This document shows, one piece after another, positions 1-10,477 of a DNA stretch of 64,000 nt. Position 1 is the stretch's first letter, and each line of letters opens with the position of its first letter. Below the pieces are notes generated by a model. That model did not search any database, was not told the DNA's origin, and was given only the letters and a program-made list of their open reading frames with translations. This stretch comes from Sophora flavescens. Taxonomy: Eukaryota > Streptophyta > Magnoliopsida > Fabales > Fabaceae. Location: positions 74,971,676-75,035,675 of the forward strand of contig CM061065.1 in NCBI GenBank assembly GCA_030762895.1. Direction: 5' to 3'. The position numbers were made by a program, and so were the translations under genes.

Positions 1-352
1 AACCGGATGCGGGAGGAAGAGCTATTGATTCCGGCAATGTAGTTTAGTGTTTTAGGGCCAGTGAGTCTTTCAAGACGTTTTATATTCCGCCGCTAAATAA
101 CAGTTTGTTTAAGTATAACCCTATATGGGATCCTACTGTGAGGATACCCTCAACAGTGTTTTGTTTTATGTTGTAAAACTTGTGTATGTAAGCATCACTT
201 AGTTATGGTGTGATGCTTAATAAAAATCAAAGTTGTATGCCTATTTAACACAAGTTTTCATTTTTACGTATTTTCACGTGACATACGAGGTTAAGAATTT
301 AATTAAGAAGGATTTAATCTAATAAAACACTGGGGCACAACGGGGTGTCTCA
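1..352 (+). mobile_element. 3' end of a chromovirus-type LTR (partial)
   Basis: The stretch ends in GGTGTCTCATTAG. The complete Tekay LTR at 19202 ends in GGTGTCACATTAG and is followed by a primer-binding site. Here the sequence after TTAG diverges into GC-rich DNA, so no primer site survives. The left part lies outside the window. The assignment rests on end-sequence resemblance and general composition, so it is tentative. Confidence 0.35.
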
Positions 353-507
353 TTAGCGGCGGCGACGACTACTAATGCGAGAAGCAGCGACTCCAAGGGC
401 AAGAAACAACGACTCTGAGGCAGCAACGACTCCGAATTCGTGCGGTGATGGCTCCAGTGTTGCGGTTGAAACAGTACGTAACGGTCATATCGGCCGCAAC
501 GTGATAG
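353..507. repeat. GC-rich flank, possible left half of a hAT-like element
   Basis: This stretch is rich in GCGG, GCGAC and CGGCCGCAAC words and resembles the subterminal DNA of the hAT-like MITE at 53663-54159. A similar stretch (1823-1905) lies on the other side of the solo LTR. I read the two as possible halves of one element split by the LTR insertion. The left terminus is not resolved. Confidence 0.2.
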
Positions 508-723
508 TGTGATTTTACATCATGTTTCCTGTACACTTTTGTATGCATTTTTCATTTATATTAGGCATTCTTTATTTGATTTTAGTTAGTTTTTCCCTTG
601 GAACGTGTGAAGCGGTTTCTTGGTGTTGTTTTGAAGGAATCAATGAAAACATGATCAAAATCAGTCATGATGGAGCCTGGATGAAATAGAGCTTGAAAAG
701 TGAAGAATTGAGCCAAGCAGAGC

Positions 724-947
724 CCATCACGGCCATGATCAAGCAGATAAGAAGGCAAAAGTCAGAAGCTGTCACGGCCTAGCCGTGATGCCCATCACGG
801 CCGTGACAGACCATCTAGTGAAGACAGAAGCGATCATGGCCTAGCCGTGATGAGTGTCACGTCCTTGATGCTCCAAAATTTGAAAGTGCGCCCACTACAG
901 AACATGTCACGACCTGGCCGTGATGGCCATGACGGCCGTGATGCGTG
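724..947. repeat. Array of palindromic CACGGCCGTG-type words
   Basis: Variants of TCACGGCC(TA)GCCGTGATG recur roughly eight times in alternating orientation just upstream of the LTR TATA box. The words are imperfect palindromes rather than one clean tandem unit. Comparable arrays of different sequence occur in other LTRs of this window. Confidence 0.7.
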
Positions 948-953
948 GCCTCT

Positions 954-963
954 CTATAAATAG
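954..963 (+). promoter_or_regulatory. TATA box of the Athila-type LTR
   Basis: CTATAAATAG lies about 450 bp into the LTR and directly follows the palindromic array. The position fits the U3/R boundary of an LTR promoter. Confidence 0.55.
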
Positions 964-1822
964 AGCGCAGAACAGACAGAATAAGGGGATTCTGGGGGGG
1001 TCTCTGACACAGATCCATCAGACAACTTTTAACCTAAATGATTCTTGGAGGCTGCGAGAAGGGTTCCAACCCTAGAAGGGAGCTGCTGAGAGGGGCTGCT
1101 AGACTACTGTGGGAAGCTGCCATGGAGTTCTTCCTTTCCCTTTTCTCTATTGCTTTTATTTTGGTTTTCTCTGTAACCATGAGTGGCTAAATCCCTTTTT
1201 GGTTGGGATTAGATGTAACTAAACTAAACTTCATGTATTTATCTTGACTGATTAATCTGTGTTTATGTTTCTCTATTAGTGATTGATTTCCATGCTTAAT
1301 GCCTGTTGTGGCTAGTAGCCCCATGACTTGATTAGTGTTTTGGTATGCAATTGGAAAATTCGTATTAGAACCAGAACTGAAATTTATCACCTAGTAAACC
1401 TTGCATCTAGGAATGGAGTTTGGTTTATTAGTAATCGCGTAATCCCTAATCCTAATGCAAATTCATTAATCTAGGCCACCTAAGGAATTAGGGTCTATTA
1501 GTGGGTTTAGGCTCTTGTCATCTGAGGAATTAGGGCTTGAGTAATCTAATGGATTGATTTTAATATTTGAAGCATAAATGGGAGGTATCTAGTCCTGGTA
1601 GTACATGAGGCAGAGGTTTGGTGAAGTTTAATCCCAACATATTCTTTTCGCATTCCAAGTATTCGATAAAAATACAAAAAGATTTTATTCCTTTTGTTTT
1701 GTTTGTTTTGAACTCTCACCACCGTATTACTTGTTCGACTGGGTATACTTGCCTATATTTTAGTCCAACACAACGCCATCCGTTGCGGTTTTTCTCCGTG
1801 AATTCGATTTACTCCATGATAG

Positions 1823-2284
1823 TGGCCGGATGCGGTTTCGGCAGCCACCGCTGCCGTTTTGTAGCGACCGTAATACCTGTTGCAGGCCGTTTTTTGAAAC
1901 CTTGGGTGTCTATATGTGTTTGAAGAAGATGTGAGTGGGTCATGTTGTGTACGTAGTAGCGGAAGGGAACTTAATTTCAGTGGATTTGTCGTTTCCTAAT
2001 CTTAAATATTGTTTAAAACTATATATCTAATGAAAATATTCATCTGAAAGTGTTTTTTTCTCAATCTTTTTGCAATCTCAATCAACTGAATTACATTGTG
2101 TCTCTCATGTGCTCGATCTCCACTAAATCAACATAAAATATGTCAAAAAATGAGTCCATCCTGATTAATGCATAATGTAACCTCAAGAGTGCTTCTCTTG
2201 ATGGGGCCAGGACTTCGGCAAATAAAAGCAGACTGCTTCTCCAACTCGAGTATCAAATACTCTCTAAATTTATTAAATCAATGT
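1823..2284. other. Unassigned DNA, possible right half of a hAT-like element at its start
   Basis: The first 80 bp are GC-rich. Read on the minus strand, the stretch that ends near 1905 begins CAAGGTTTCAAAAAACGGCC, a hAT-like terminus. The rest (about 1906-2275) shows no ORF, repeat or recognised motif. 2276-2284 is the left target duplication of the next element. Confidence 0.25.
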
Positions 2285-3517
2285 CAATCTGATTCTCTCG
2301 GGTAATTTCCCTCTCCTGCCACTTAAATATGGATCATCCATCCAAATCTAACGATTCAGATTAAGTGACATTTTTTAAATTAAAAAAAAGTAAATATGAC
2401 CCTTTTTTCATCTCGTTCAGGATCCAGATTGGGTGCAGTGGGAAAATCTCAAAGTTGCCACAGTAACCTCATCCAAAGGCTGGGATTTAACATTTAAAGT
2501 TTTTATTTAATATTTTCATATATGTAAAAAAAATTGTGTGGTTGAGATTTCATGCAGTCATAAAAGTGACTGCACCAAATCCAAATCATGTCGTTCATGT
2601 CCCACCCCACCCCATTTGTGTCGCCCCTTCATCCAAATTGTGTCGCCCCATTAACATCCTCCAACATGGAAAAACCTGAATTAAATCATTGATACTACAC
2701 GAGTTGCACGGCTTCAAATACGAACTATAATTCTTTAAAAGTGATCAGTAGTACCAAAAGTAAGTAGGAGCATAAACTTTTTCAGGGGAATATATCCGAC
2801 TAATTGCTAAGAGCACCCTTCAACTTCATATCCCTCTAGCTTTTGTTCATCCACCTTTACTTCCATTCACATGATTTACTCCATGGACGTGCCCAAATAA
2901 AACAGCTTAAGAGATTCTTAGTAGGAGTAGTGATGGCAAAAGAGTGAACCGATGAGAAAGAGGAAATGGGCTCTAGCTAGAGAGACTAGAGGGAGAAGAA
3001 CTTCTTCAATAGAAGACTCAAAGGTCACTGAAAGACATTAACACTAGAAAGAGGGAAACATTAATTGTTGATAAATTTGTTTGGAAATATAGAAAAGGAA
3101 AGAAATCGACGAAGATTGAGTATATAGATGGTGATGGACAAAGACATCGCGGTGGTTTTAGGATTGAAGGGCGTGGCGGCGTGCCACCATGACGGAAAAC
3201 AGAGATGGAGGAGAGAGAAAAGACGATGAAAGATGAAAGGGTTGTGCACGGTGTTGCTACCGGCCACTGAGGTGGGATGGAGGCTACGACGCGAAGGTTG
3301 TTAGCGGCGGCTCGGTGGTCGGTAGTATTGTTCTGATGAAGGGGCGACGCAGATGGGGTAGGGTGGGACGTGAACTAGATGAAAAAAAAGGTCATTTTAC
3401 ATTTTTTTTTAAATTTTAAAAACGTCACTTATTCTGGACCGTTAGATCTAGATGGACGGTCCAGATTAAGTGGTAGGATAGGCAGGAGAGGGAAAATTTT
3501 GGAGAGAATCCAGATTG
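2285..3517. mobile_element. MULE-like non-autonomous inverted-repeat element
   Basis: The ends are CAATCTG and CAGATTG. The long imperfect terminal inverted repeats share a CCCTCTCCTGCCACTTAA core, a 'gatcta(a)cg..cagattaagtgac' core and 'gtcccacccc..cccc', extending well over 100 bp inward. Flanking 9-mers AATCAATGT and AATCAATAT (2276-2284, 3518-3526) differ at one base, fitting the 9-bp target duplication of Mutator-like elements. The middle has only short, unconvincing ORFs. A GC-rich patch near 3160-3330 could be captured host sequence, but I cannot identify it. Confidence 0.6.
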
Positions 3518-3620
3518 AATCAATATTGTAATAATCATCAAAAGCTATTCAAGGTTTATTTGTAGACCCAATAAAATCAAACATGATAAAAAAGTTATTC
3601 CTATTCTAAGCTAGAATAAG

Positions 3621-3621
<1 letters not shown>

Positions 3622-3669
<48 letters not shown>
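3622..3669. repeat. (TA)n microsatellite
   Basis: An uninterrupted TA dinucleotide run of about 48 bp in AT-rich DNA between the MULE-like element and the next LTR fragment. Nothing else is visible in 3527-3955. Confidence 0.95.
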
Positions 3670-3671
<2 letters not shown>

Positions 3672-3955
3672 CTCTAAATTAATTCCAAATTTAAAACCCT
3701 AATTGTAAAATAAATTCTAAATTTAATAATAATTAAATTAAGCTCCAATCTGCATCATTCCGCTGCGTGAGAATAACTCTCCTCGGGATAGTAAGACAAG
3801 AATGTAATTTTCTCGCTAAGTAGACATATGAAAAGATATGAGATAGTTCAATTAACCAAATTTAATGAATGTTTAGTTATATCAAAACATAGAGTATAGT
3901 GCACGTCAAACACTTGGAGACTCAACGGGGATGAGTTGTAATGTGAAATCATGTA

Positions 3956-4967
3956 TGTAACATCTTGTTTTCTTGATTAGGGTTTAAGGAAGAGATTAAG
4001 GATGCTTAAGGTCTTAATATTGTTCCTTAGGTTCTAATGAGTCTGTGTATCAAGTTTGAGGTCAATCGGAATTTAAACGGACTTAGGACGCACCGAAATG
4101 CACGAAATCGGACAACCGACATCAGAAGGGAACGCTTGGATGTTGGAAAGGGACGCTTGAGCGTGCATGGACCTCAGACACGTGGAACCACGTGTCAATT
4201 GCATGGACATGTGACTGATCAGGATGCCATGCTCTAGCATGGAGGAGCCCCACGCTACATCGTGCTGATGCTAGAGCGTGGGGTAGCAACACGCTTTAGT
4301 GTGCTCAGGTGATACCAAAATGTTAAGTTTTCTCTTCTTCTATCCCTCACCCATTTCTTACATGTGATGGGGGACTGCGAAGAGAGAGAAAGTCAAAGGG
4401 AGATACAGAGAGAAAGTGAGTTTTCGAGAAATCCATCCGTCCGATTTCGATTCCGACTTTGAATCTGTGTTCTGGCCAACGTCAGCAAAACATAGCTAGC
4501 TTCGATTCAATGATCCAATTAGGTAATTCTCGAATCCCTAACTTGTCGTCATGTCGACATTGTCATTTCCCTTCTTTTTCAATTTTTTCTTCGATGTTAG
4601 CTCTGTTTGAAAATCTGTTGCAAGATTAGGGTTTTTGACATTGTCGGGACTCTATCCATGTGTTAGGGCAAATTTCGGAGCAATGAGGAGCCTTGGAGGA
4701 AACGTGGCAGACGCGGGTTAGAGGAGGAGGAAGTGATTCGCGAAGTTCATGATGCCGACAAGAGTGTTTACAAGGTGGGGAAAAAGTGACAATCACGCCG
4801 GGGAGGCAAGCTTAATACAATGTGTTATTTTGCATGTGTAGGGTTCCCCAGACCCTACTATTGGTCGAGTAGTCAATAGTGGTTAAACCCTAGTTAAATT
4901 TTCTTTGAAAGTGTTCGTTAGGATTTAATTACTATGGGCTTATTGACGTTGGGGTAAAATTTGAAGT
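3956..4967 (+). mobile_element. Chromovirus LTR fragment (5' part)
   Basis: It starts TGTAACATCTTGTTTTC. It is collinear with the minus-strand LTR at about 56860-59037: the same succession of a 'caatcg/cattcg' leader, an ACACGTG-containing stretch, a GCTCTAGCGTGG palindromic array and a CTTCGAAGAGAGAGA-type leader. The homology stops where the SIRE/Maximus-like LTR begins at 4968, so this is the 5' part of an LTR broken by that junction. Confidence 0.55.
4225..4310. repeat. Array of GCTCTAGCATGG / CACGCT palindromic words
   Basis: Words such as ATGCTCTAGCATGG, CCCCACGCTA and GATGCTAGAGCGTGGGG recur in both orientations. The same word family appears on the other strand at 58640-58720 in the related LTR. 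Confidence 0.65.
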
Positions 4968-6369
4968 TGACACAGGGAAACACAAGAAGGGGGCTTGAAT
5001 TGTGTTTCTTAACATATTTTTCAAAATCCTTCCGAAAATAGTTTGCAAGCAAGAAAGAGATAAAATCACACAATAAAAATCTTTTTAAAGAAGATTTATA
5101 AAACTCAATATCAAATCCCCGAGAGTTAGTTCAAAACAAAACTGATAAGAGACAAAGGATAAAAAGATAACCACACAAGGATTTATCTTGATTCACCCTT
5201 TTCCAATCGAGAGCTACGTCCCTTCTACTTGAAGATTTTCTCCACTATAATCAAATAGCTTACATATATTCCTTACACTTGCCTCTTTAGGCTTACAAAG
5301 CTCACAAGTATTTAACACCTCTCCAGACACTCAAGTATTCTTTTACAGTCAAGTCTCTTCAGGCTCTCTCTAACTTAAGAGATTAAAGGAGTTTGATCTT
5401 AAGAACTCACTATGTGCGAGGATATCAAGATTTAAGATCAGAGGCGATTACAATGAAAGTATTCAATAGAAGTTTTGGCAGAGTTTCAGCACTTTGAATT
5501 TTCAGAACCCCGTTATCTTCTTTGCTTGGATCGTCTAGTATTTATATAGATGAAGTGCAGCCTCAGCTCTTGTTCCTTCAATGGTCTTCAAGATATATTT
5601 GTTTAGAGATAGTATTTAATGTTGAGATTCGTTGAGTCTGGTAACTTGATATTTGTCCTGCGAAAAGAGCTCTTGGTTATTAGAATTACTCGAAGTTGTA
5701 TTGTCACTTCTCTGCTATACTTGAAAGTAACCTTGTGTCTTTCCTTCTTTGTATCTGAATCAACTTTGCAGCAGCTTGTGTCAGATTACAAAGGCAGTTG
5801 TGTAATCGAGGGTACTATGTTTCTCTTACCAATAAATAACGTTTAAAACAATTAAACGTACAAGGTAAACTCATCAAAACATATATATCAAATAAATAAA
5901 CATTTTGAAATTATAGTACGCAGTAGACGAGTTTACAAGAAATACGTCTTTGGACATGCAGTTATTAAGTTGAAGCGTAACAACTGGGTAGTCTACTAAG
6001 AGATCATCTAGTGTTTTAGGGCGTAGTCTACCAAGAGATCGTCTATCGTTTACCGGGTAGTCTGCTATTAGGTCGTTTAGCGTTTACCGGGTAGTCTACT
6101 AAGCAGATCGTCTAGAATTTTTCGGGTAGACTTCAAGTCTTTGGACTTACTTTTCTTAGGCTTAGCGAACTTAATGTAGATCGGTCATAAGCCTTTGGTA
6201 TAATTTAAAGTGCTCTAGACTTGTGCCCTCGTCTAGTGAGACAAATATAGTCCTTCTCACTTGAATAGATGAGTTAGTTAATAAAGCTAACTTTGCCATA
6301 CAAATTTAATCTTTTTGTTAGCATCAAAATTTCCAGATATTATAAACCGTAACTACTTTGGTTCCAACA
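4968..6369 (-). mobile_element. SIRE/Maximus-like Ty1/copia 3' LTR
   Basis: Read on the minus strand it starts TGTTGGAACC and ends with the CAATTCAAGCCCCCTTCTTGTG stretch typical of SIRE/Maximus LTRs (4973-4997), closing in TGTCA. Length is about 1.4 kb. A purine-rich tract abuts the LTR start at 6370-6385, marking it as the 3' LTR of a minus-oriented element. The element body to the right is cut at 7479 by the Tekay LTR. The left neighbour is the broken chromovirus LTR, and no target duplication can be tested because the other LTR is absent. Confidence 0.7.
5985..6125. repeat. Minisatellite in the SIRE/Maximus-like LTR
   Basis: Three to four degenerate units of about 40 bp carrying GGGTAGTCTACTAAGAGATC and 'gtctagcgtttacc'. 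It lies in the U3 part of the LTR. Confidence 0.7.
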
Positions 6370-6385
6370 ATCTCCCTTGTTTTTG
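6370..6385 (-). promoter_or_regulatory. Polypurine tract of the SIRE/Maximus-like element
   Basis: On the minus strand CAAAAACAAGGGAGAT directly precedes the LTR start TGTTGG. This is the expected plus-strand primer position next to a 3' LTR. Confidence 0.6.
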
Positions 6386-6751
6386 ATGATGAAACAAAAA
6401 TTAAATTTGATTGAACAAAGCCTAAGAGAGCCAAAAGGCTCCTCCTAAGGTAAGCATTCAAACATTTAATAAGTCAAATAGCATAATAGATTATCATTCA
6501 AGCCATATACAGATAACAAGTTCTAATGCTAACAGATATGAGCAACAGATAAACATCAAATATATGCATGTATTAGAGCAAAACATGATTTTCAAAAATC
6601 GATTTCTCTTCTTCTCCCCTTTGTTCAAATTTAATTTCTCTATACTTCTACCCTTTTTTGTCATCAGACAAAAAGGAAACAGGAGGAAAGACCATCATTG
6701 TCAATTGTGAAAAATAAAAAGAAACCAAACAAAGGATGGAGCTAAAAGAGT

Positions 6752-7465
6752 CTAATAATGAGAAGGAGGAGGAGGGTGCTGATTTAGTCGGGTTAGGACA
6801 TTATGCATCATCTTGAACATTTCTTGCAGTAGATAGGCATTGTTGGCTTGGATTGCTGATTGAATTTCTGCTTGAACTTCTGCTCGAACTTGCTTAGCAA
6901 TGTTGTCTTGATGTTCAGGTGGAAGAGCAGTTCTTGAGCTTTCCGCAGTTGCCTCAAGATGTCCTTTGCCCGGAATAGTGCTTATAGCCAACGAATGTTG
7001 AGGTGCCTCAAGATGAACAATAGAGAGTGGTATGGACTGTGAAGCTTGTCTACCAGAATTTTGTTGGACTTCCTCAAAATCACCAACATGTTCATCTTGT
7101 TGCTCTGGCTCAGCTTGTTGTTTAGCAGCTTCTACTTCATTTTCTTCCTCATGCTCAGTCTGAGCTACTTCTTCATGCACTGATGGTTCTAGTTCAGGTT
7201 CAACCCAATGAATATCATCTTCATAGACTAGGGTGCTTCTAACCGGAAAACCAAAAGTGTCCTTGTAGATTATGAAGTTAGCTTCAGAAAATCCATACTC
7301 TCCTGTAACCACTGGGGTTTCAGCCTTCTCTTCATCAGACAAACCATATGAGGAAGCTCTCTTTGTGCAAATCCTCATAAGGATTTCCCAATATATCTTC
7401 GATGCAGTTTCTGTTCTTTTCTTCTTCTGGAAGATTGGGATGAAACTCCAGAATCTGAGAATCAT
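6752..7465 (-). CDS. 3'-terminal (env-like) ORF remnant of a SIRE/Maximus-like element
   Basis: A 237-residue frame immediately upstream of the 3' LTR of the same minus-oriented copia element. SIRE/Maximus elements are known to carry an extra envelope-like ORF in this position, and I assign it on position rather than on a recognised motif. The N-terminal third has YGLSDEEK and FIIYKDTFGFPV. The middle is very acidic and Gln/Glu-rich (about residues 95-135). The C-terminal part, EVQAEIQSAIQ through EMFKMMHNVLTRL, looks like an amphipathic coiled coil followed by a Pro-rich end. There is no signal peptide or clear membrane segment. The real N-terminus is probably lost to the right, because the Tekay LTR begins at 7480; the apparent start Met is only the first one left. 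Confidence 0.45.
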   Translation of the reverse strand: MILRFWSFIPIFQKKKRTETASKIYWEILMRICTKRASSYGLSDEEKAETPVVTGEYGFSEANFIIYKDTFGFPVRSTLVYEDDIHWVEPELEPSVHEEVAQTEHEEENEVEAAKQQAEPEQQDEHVGDFEEVQQNSGRQASQSIPLSIVHLEAPQHSLAISTIPGKGHLEATAESSRTALPPEHQDNIAKQVRAEVQAEIQSAIQANNAYLLQEMFKMMHNVLTRLNQHPPPPSHY

Positions 7466-7479
7466 TTGTATTTTCCTTC

Positions 7480-10477
7480 TGCAGCACCCCGATTTTTCTA
7501 CTTTCTAAGATCGGTATAAATATAAGAAAATATTTATATTTTTAGCTGAAACTTATAAAATGATTTTGGGAAAACCAAAGTCATATTCATATCATACTTA
7601 TTTTTATAAGTATATGGTGAAATTTTTGGTTGAAAATTCAGACGAAACCCAGTTTACGTTTTTGCTTACGGTAAGATTTTACTGATCGGAAAACCTAATT
7701 TTGACCCGAGAACAAAATGAATAGATTTTATATCTCATTTCCAACGATATAGGTTATTTTGAAATTTTCAAAATAAATAGGTTATTATACTTGATTCGGG
7801 CGTAAAACCCTAAATCGGGTAATCGACAGAGTCGAGAACAGACGTGTAGAGACAAAATCCGACATCGGATGCTGAGATAACTTGCCACCTAGGGTGGTGA
7901 GTCATATGGATGACTCAATCATGTCATGATTGCTTTCAAATAAAAGTCTAGATATTTCTTTAAAATAGTATAAAGACTATTTTACCCTTGGACGATTTTA
8001 CCCTTGAACTTTCATTGAAATGCCAAGTTTGTCCCCACAATTTGTGGACACAAATCAGCCACATCACCAACCACTCCTCACCAAATGTTTGTCATGATGT
8101 TTGTTTTTTGAAAATTACCATTTTGTCCTTAATGTTGGATTTTATCACAAATGTGCCATTTTGTAAGATTACTCCTTTGTCCCTAAAAATTTATGTTTGG
8201 ACCCTTATGCCCTTGAAAACCACGACCAAACCCTCCCAACTGAGCACATTTCACTTCTATAAAAGACCATCTTCATCTTCTTCATCAACTTTGCCATTTT
8301 CCATTAAAACTCCTAAGTTACATAGCTTGATTTTGTGAAGCAAGTCCTTGAATCTTCATTTGTTTTTGATATTCAAGAGGTGAATCCTATTCTCCTTCCC
8401 TAATAATGTCTATGTTCTTCAATAAGTTTCGTGATTCAAAGTCTATTTCATCTTTGTTCATCACTTTTAAGTTTCTAGATCTAGAACTTTGAAAAATCAC
8501 CATAAATCATAGAAAACTCCTAAAGTTGTGAAACCAATTTATATGTGCTTATAATCATCCCTACTATCATAATCCAAGAGATTGTGGAAAACAAAATATT
8601 CCTCCTCATTTTTTTGAGCATGGCCGAAACCTATAGTGAGAGGCGGAGGAACTTAATTTGTTGTTTTTCTACTTGAAAATGATCATAGATCTCATGCTTC
8701 TAGGGTATGTACTTGCTAAATCCAAGTTCTTGTATCAAGTTGAAATTTCTAACCATGTCTTTCATGTCTTGGCCGAAATTCATTAGTGAGGAACTTGAAT
8801 GATTTTGTTAAGTTTTATCAAAGTGATCATGTAATCATCTAGTTAATAAGTGTTTATGTTAAATCTAAGTTGGTTTGTCAAAAATGAAAACCCTAACCCT
8901 ATGTCCTTGTGTTGGCCGAATTCATGTTTGTGAGGGTTAGGATGTTTTTGATTCAAACTTTGATGTTTAATCATGTGCTTCAATGACTTAAGCACTTAGG
9001 ATCATTAATCCGATGGCTTAAGCAAGTTTAGAAGTTTTGAGCCACTAAAACCTTGGAAGGTCGTGACCTAGCTTAGAGGATTAGGTGTTTGTTTTACTTG
9101 TTTTGATTGATTGTTTGGATGTGTTGTTGAAGGTTAATTATTTTACGGCGTATGAGGGTTTCCGACAATCGACTGAGATCTTTTAATTTCACTGAGGAGC
9201 TTCGAGAGGTAAGGGGAGATTACCCGAGGGATTTTTCTCAATAACCATTTGCTTTTAGTGTAGTATGTATAATTTATATGTGGTTGTGGTTATTTGTTTA
9301 TGTTGTTTACATTGTGTTGTTTATCTGTGTATCGGTGATTGATTTGCTTTTAATTTATTTAATTATCAACCGTTGTATATTATATTGCTATGGTGTATGA
9401 TATGCCTGGTGATATAATTCTGATGATGTTGTTGAATGTTGTTTGAGAAGCCTGACAGTGGTCAGTGCACAACCGATTAATCAGATAAAAGCTTTAATAA
9501 GCTGTGTATATTATATTCAATGTTTTATTGGAAATGTTGGAATATAACAGTGGTGGAAAATATTGTTTTGGAAAAATAATGAGTTTCGAGAAATATTATC
9601 ATTTTAATGATTTATTAATGAAAAAGTGAACTGTCGGTCACAGAGAATGTGTAACCGTGAAAATATTTTACTACTGCTAATTTTTACGTAAGAAATTTCG
9701 TAATATTATAAAAATTCATTTTGTGAAATTAATATTCGAAAATATAAGTAAATTATTTTAGAAGAAAGGTCAAAGTTGGACTTAAAAACGTTTTCTTTGA
9801 AAATGCTAAACGACGGTAAGTTTCGAAATTATTTACGGTGGGAGTTTAAAAACAGCAGTACTTATGTTGAGAAGAGATTTAATCTCCATTGATTTATTTT
9901 TTTGAGTAGAAGTTTCATTAAAAGAGTTCTTGATGGTTTGACGTTATTTTGGGAAAAATGAGTTTCGAAAGGAAAATAGTTTTTCTATGATTTGACGTTT
10001 TACAAACGAATTTCAAGTAGAAAGGATTTTCTGTAAATGAATTTTTCTCAATGACGTATTTCCGGTAACTTGGATAAGTTGCGGAGATCTTATTTTGGAT
10101 TTGTTTTTCACATAACGAAAAATGACGTAAACGACGATATGGAACTTAGTAACCGAGATGTCGGGGTGCTAGCGTTCTTATGACGTTATAGAATTGGTGT
10201 TCAGTAGGCGGTATGTCTACTTCACGACGTAATAAACTACTGTAAAAGATAAATGATGTTTCTATTACCACGAACCTAAGACTAGTACATCGGTCTAGGG
10301 GTTTCGTGATTGAGCACTCGGACTTTGAAGTCCTGTGTTATTCCTGAAAGTTTTAAAATGTTAAAACTCTGTTGGTCGAAAGCTTTGGGCTTTGGCAAAG
10401 GAAAGATTGAACACAAAGAAAAATGACGAGAACAAAGTGTTTACATGCATATTCGGCAGACATGCCTACCGAGTTAA
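7480..10477 (+). repeat. Tekay left LTR, first part
   Basis: It starts TGCAGCACCCCGATTTTTC, against TGTAACACCCCG in the right copy. This part aligns with 21149-23779 up to about 10098; the remaining 380 bp have no counterpart in the truncated right LTR. Adding 18324-19202 gives a reconstructed LTR length of about 3.88 kb, at the long end for chromoviruses. About 7% of positions differ from the right LTR in the first 730 bp, but almost none in 8211-9320. Confidence 0.8.
8257..8265 (+). promoter_or_regulatory. TATA box, Tekay left LTR
   Basis: CTATAAAAG, followed by a CT-rich leader of the kind expected at an LTR transcription start. The identical site occurs in the right LTR at 21928-21936. 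Confidence 0.55.

Larger units (their letters stand above)
508..1816 (+). mobile_element. Athila-type solo LTR
   Basis: It starts TGTGATTTTACATC and ends in TCCA, about 1.3 kb, close to the size of the Athila LTRs at 10478 and 16949. Flanking words are TGATAG on both sides (502-507 and 1817-1822), a probable target duplication, although 5 bp is the usual length for this group. A TATA box lies at 954-963. Athila-like landmarks include a 'gagtggctaaatccc' stretch near 1172 and 'gggtatacttgcctat' near 1741. No internal element DNA is attached, so it looks like a recombination-derived solo LTR. Confidence 0.5.

Noticed and set aside
4037..4237. 66-codon plus frame in the chromovirus LTR fragment
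   Set aside because: Lies in LTR promoter DNA including the palindromic array; it is not preserved in the related LTR at 56.9-59.0 kb.
7988..8338. 116-codon frame, repeated with few changes at 21659-22009
   Set aside because: Both copies lie at the same place in the two Tekay LTRs across the TATA box; the frame is conserved because the LTRs are copies of each other, not because it is a gene.
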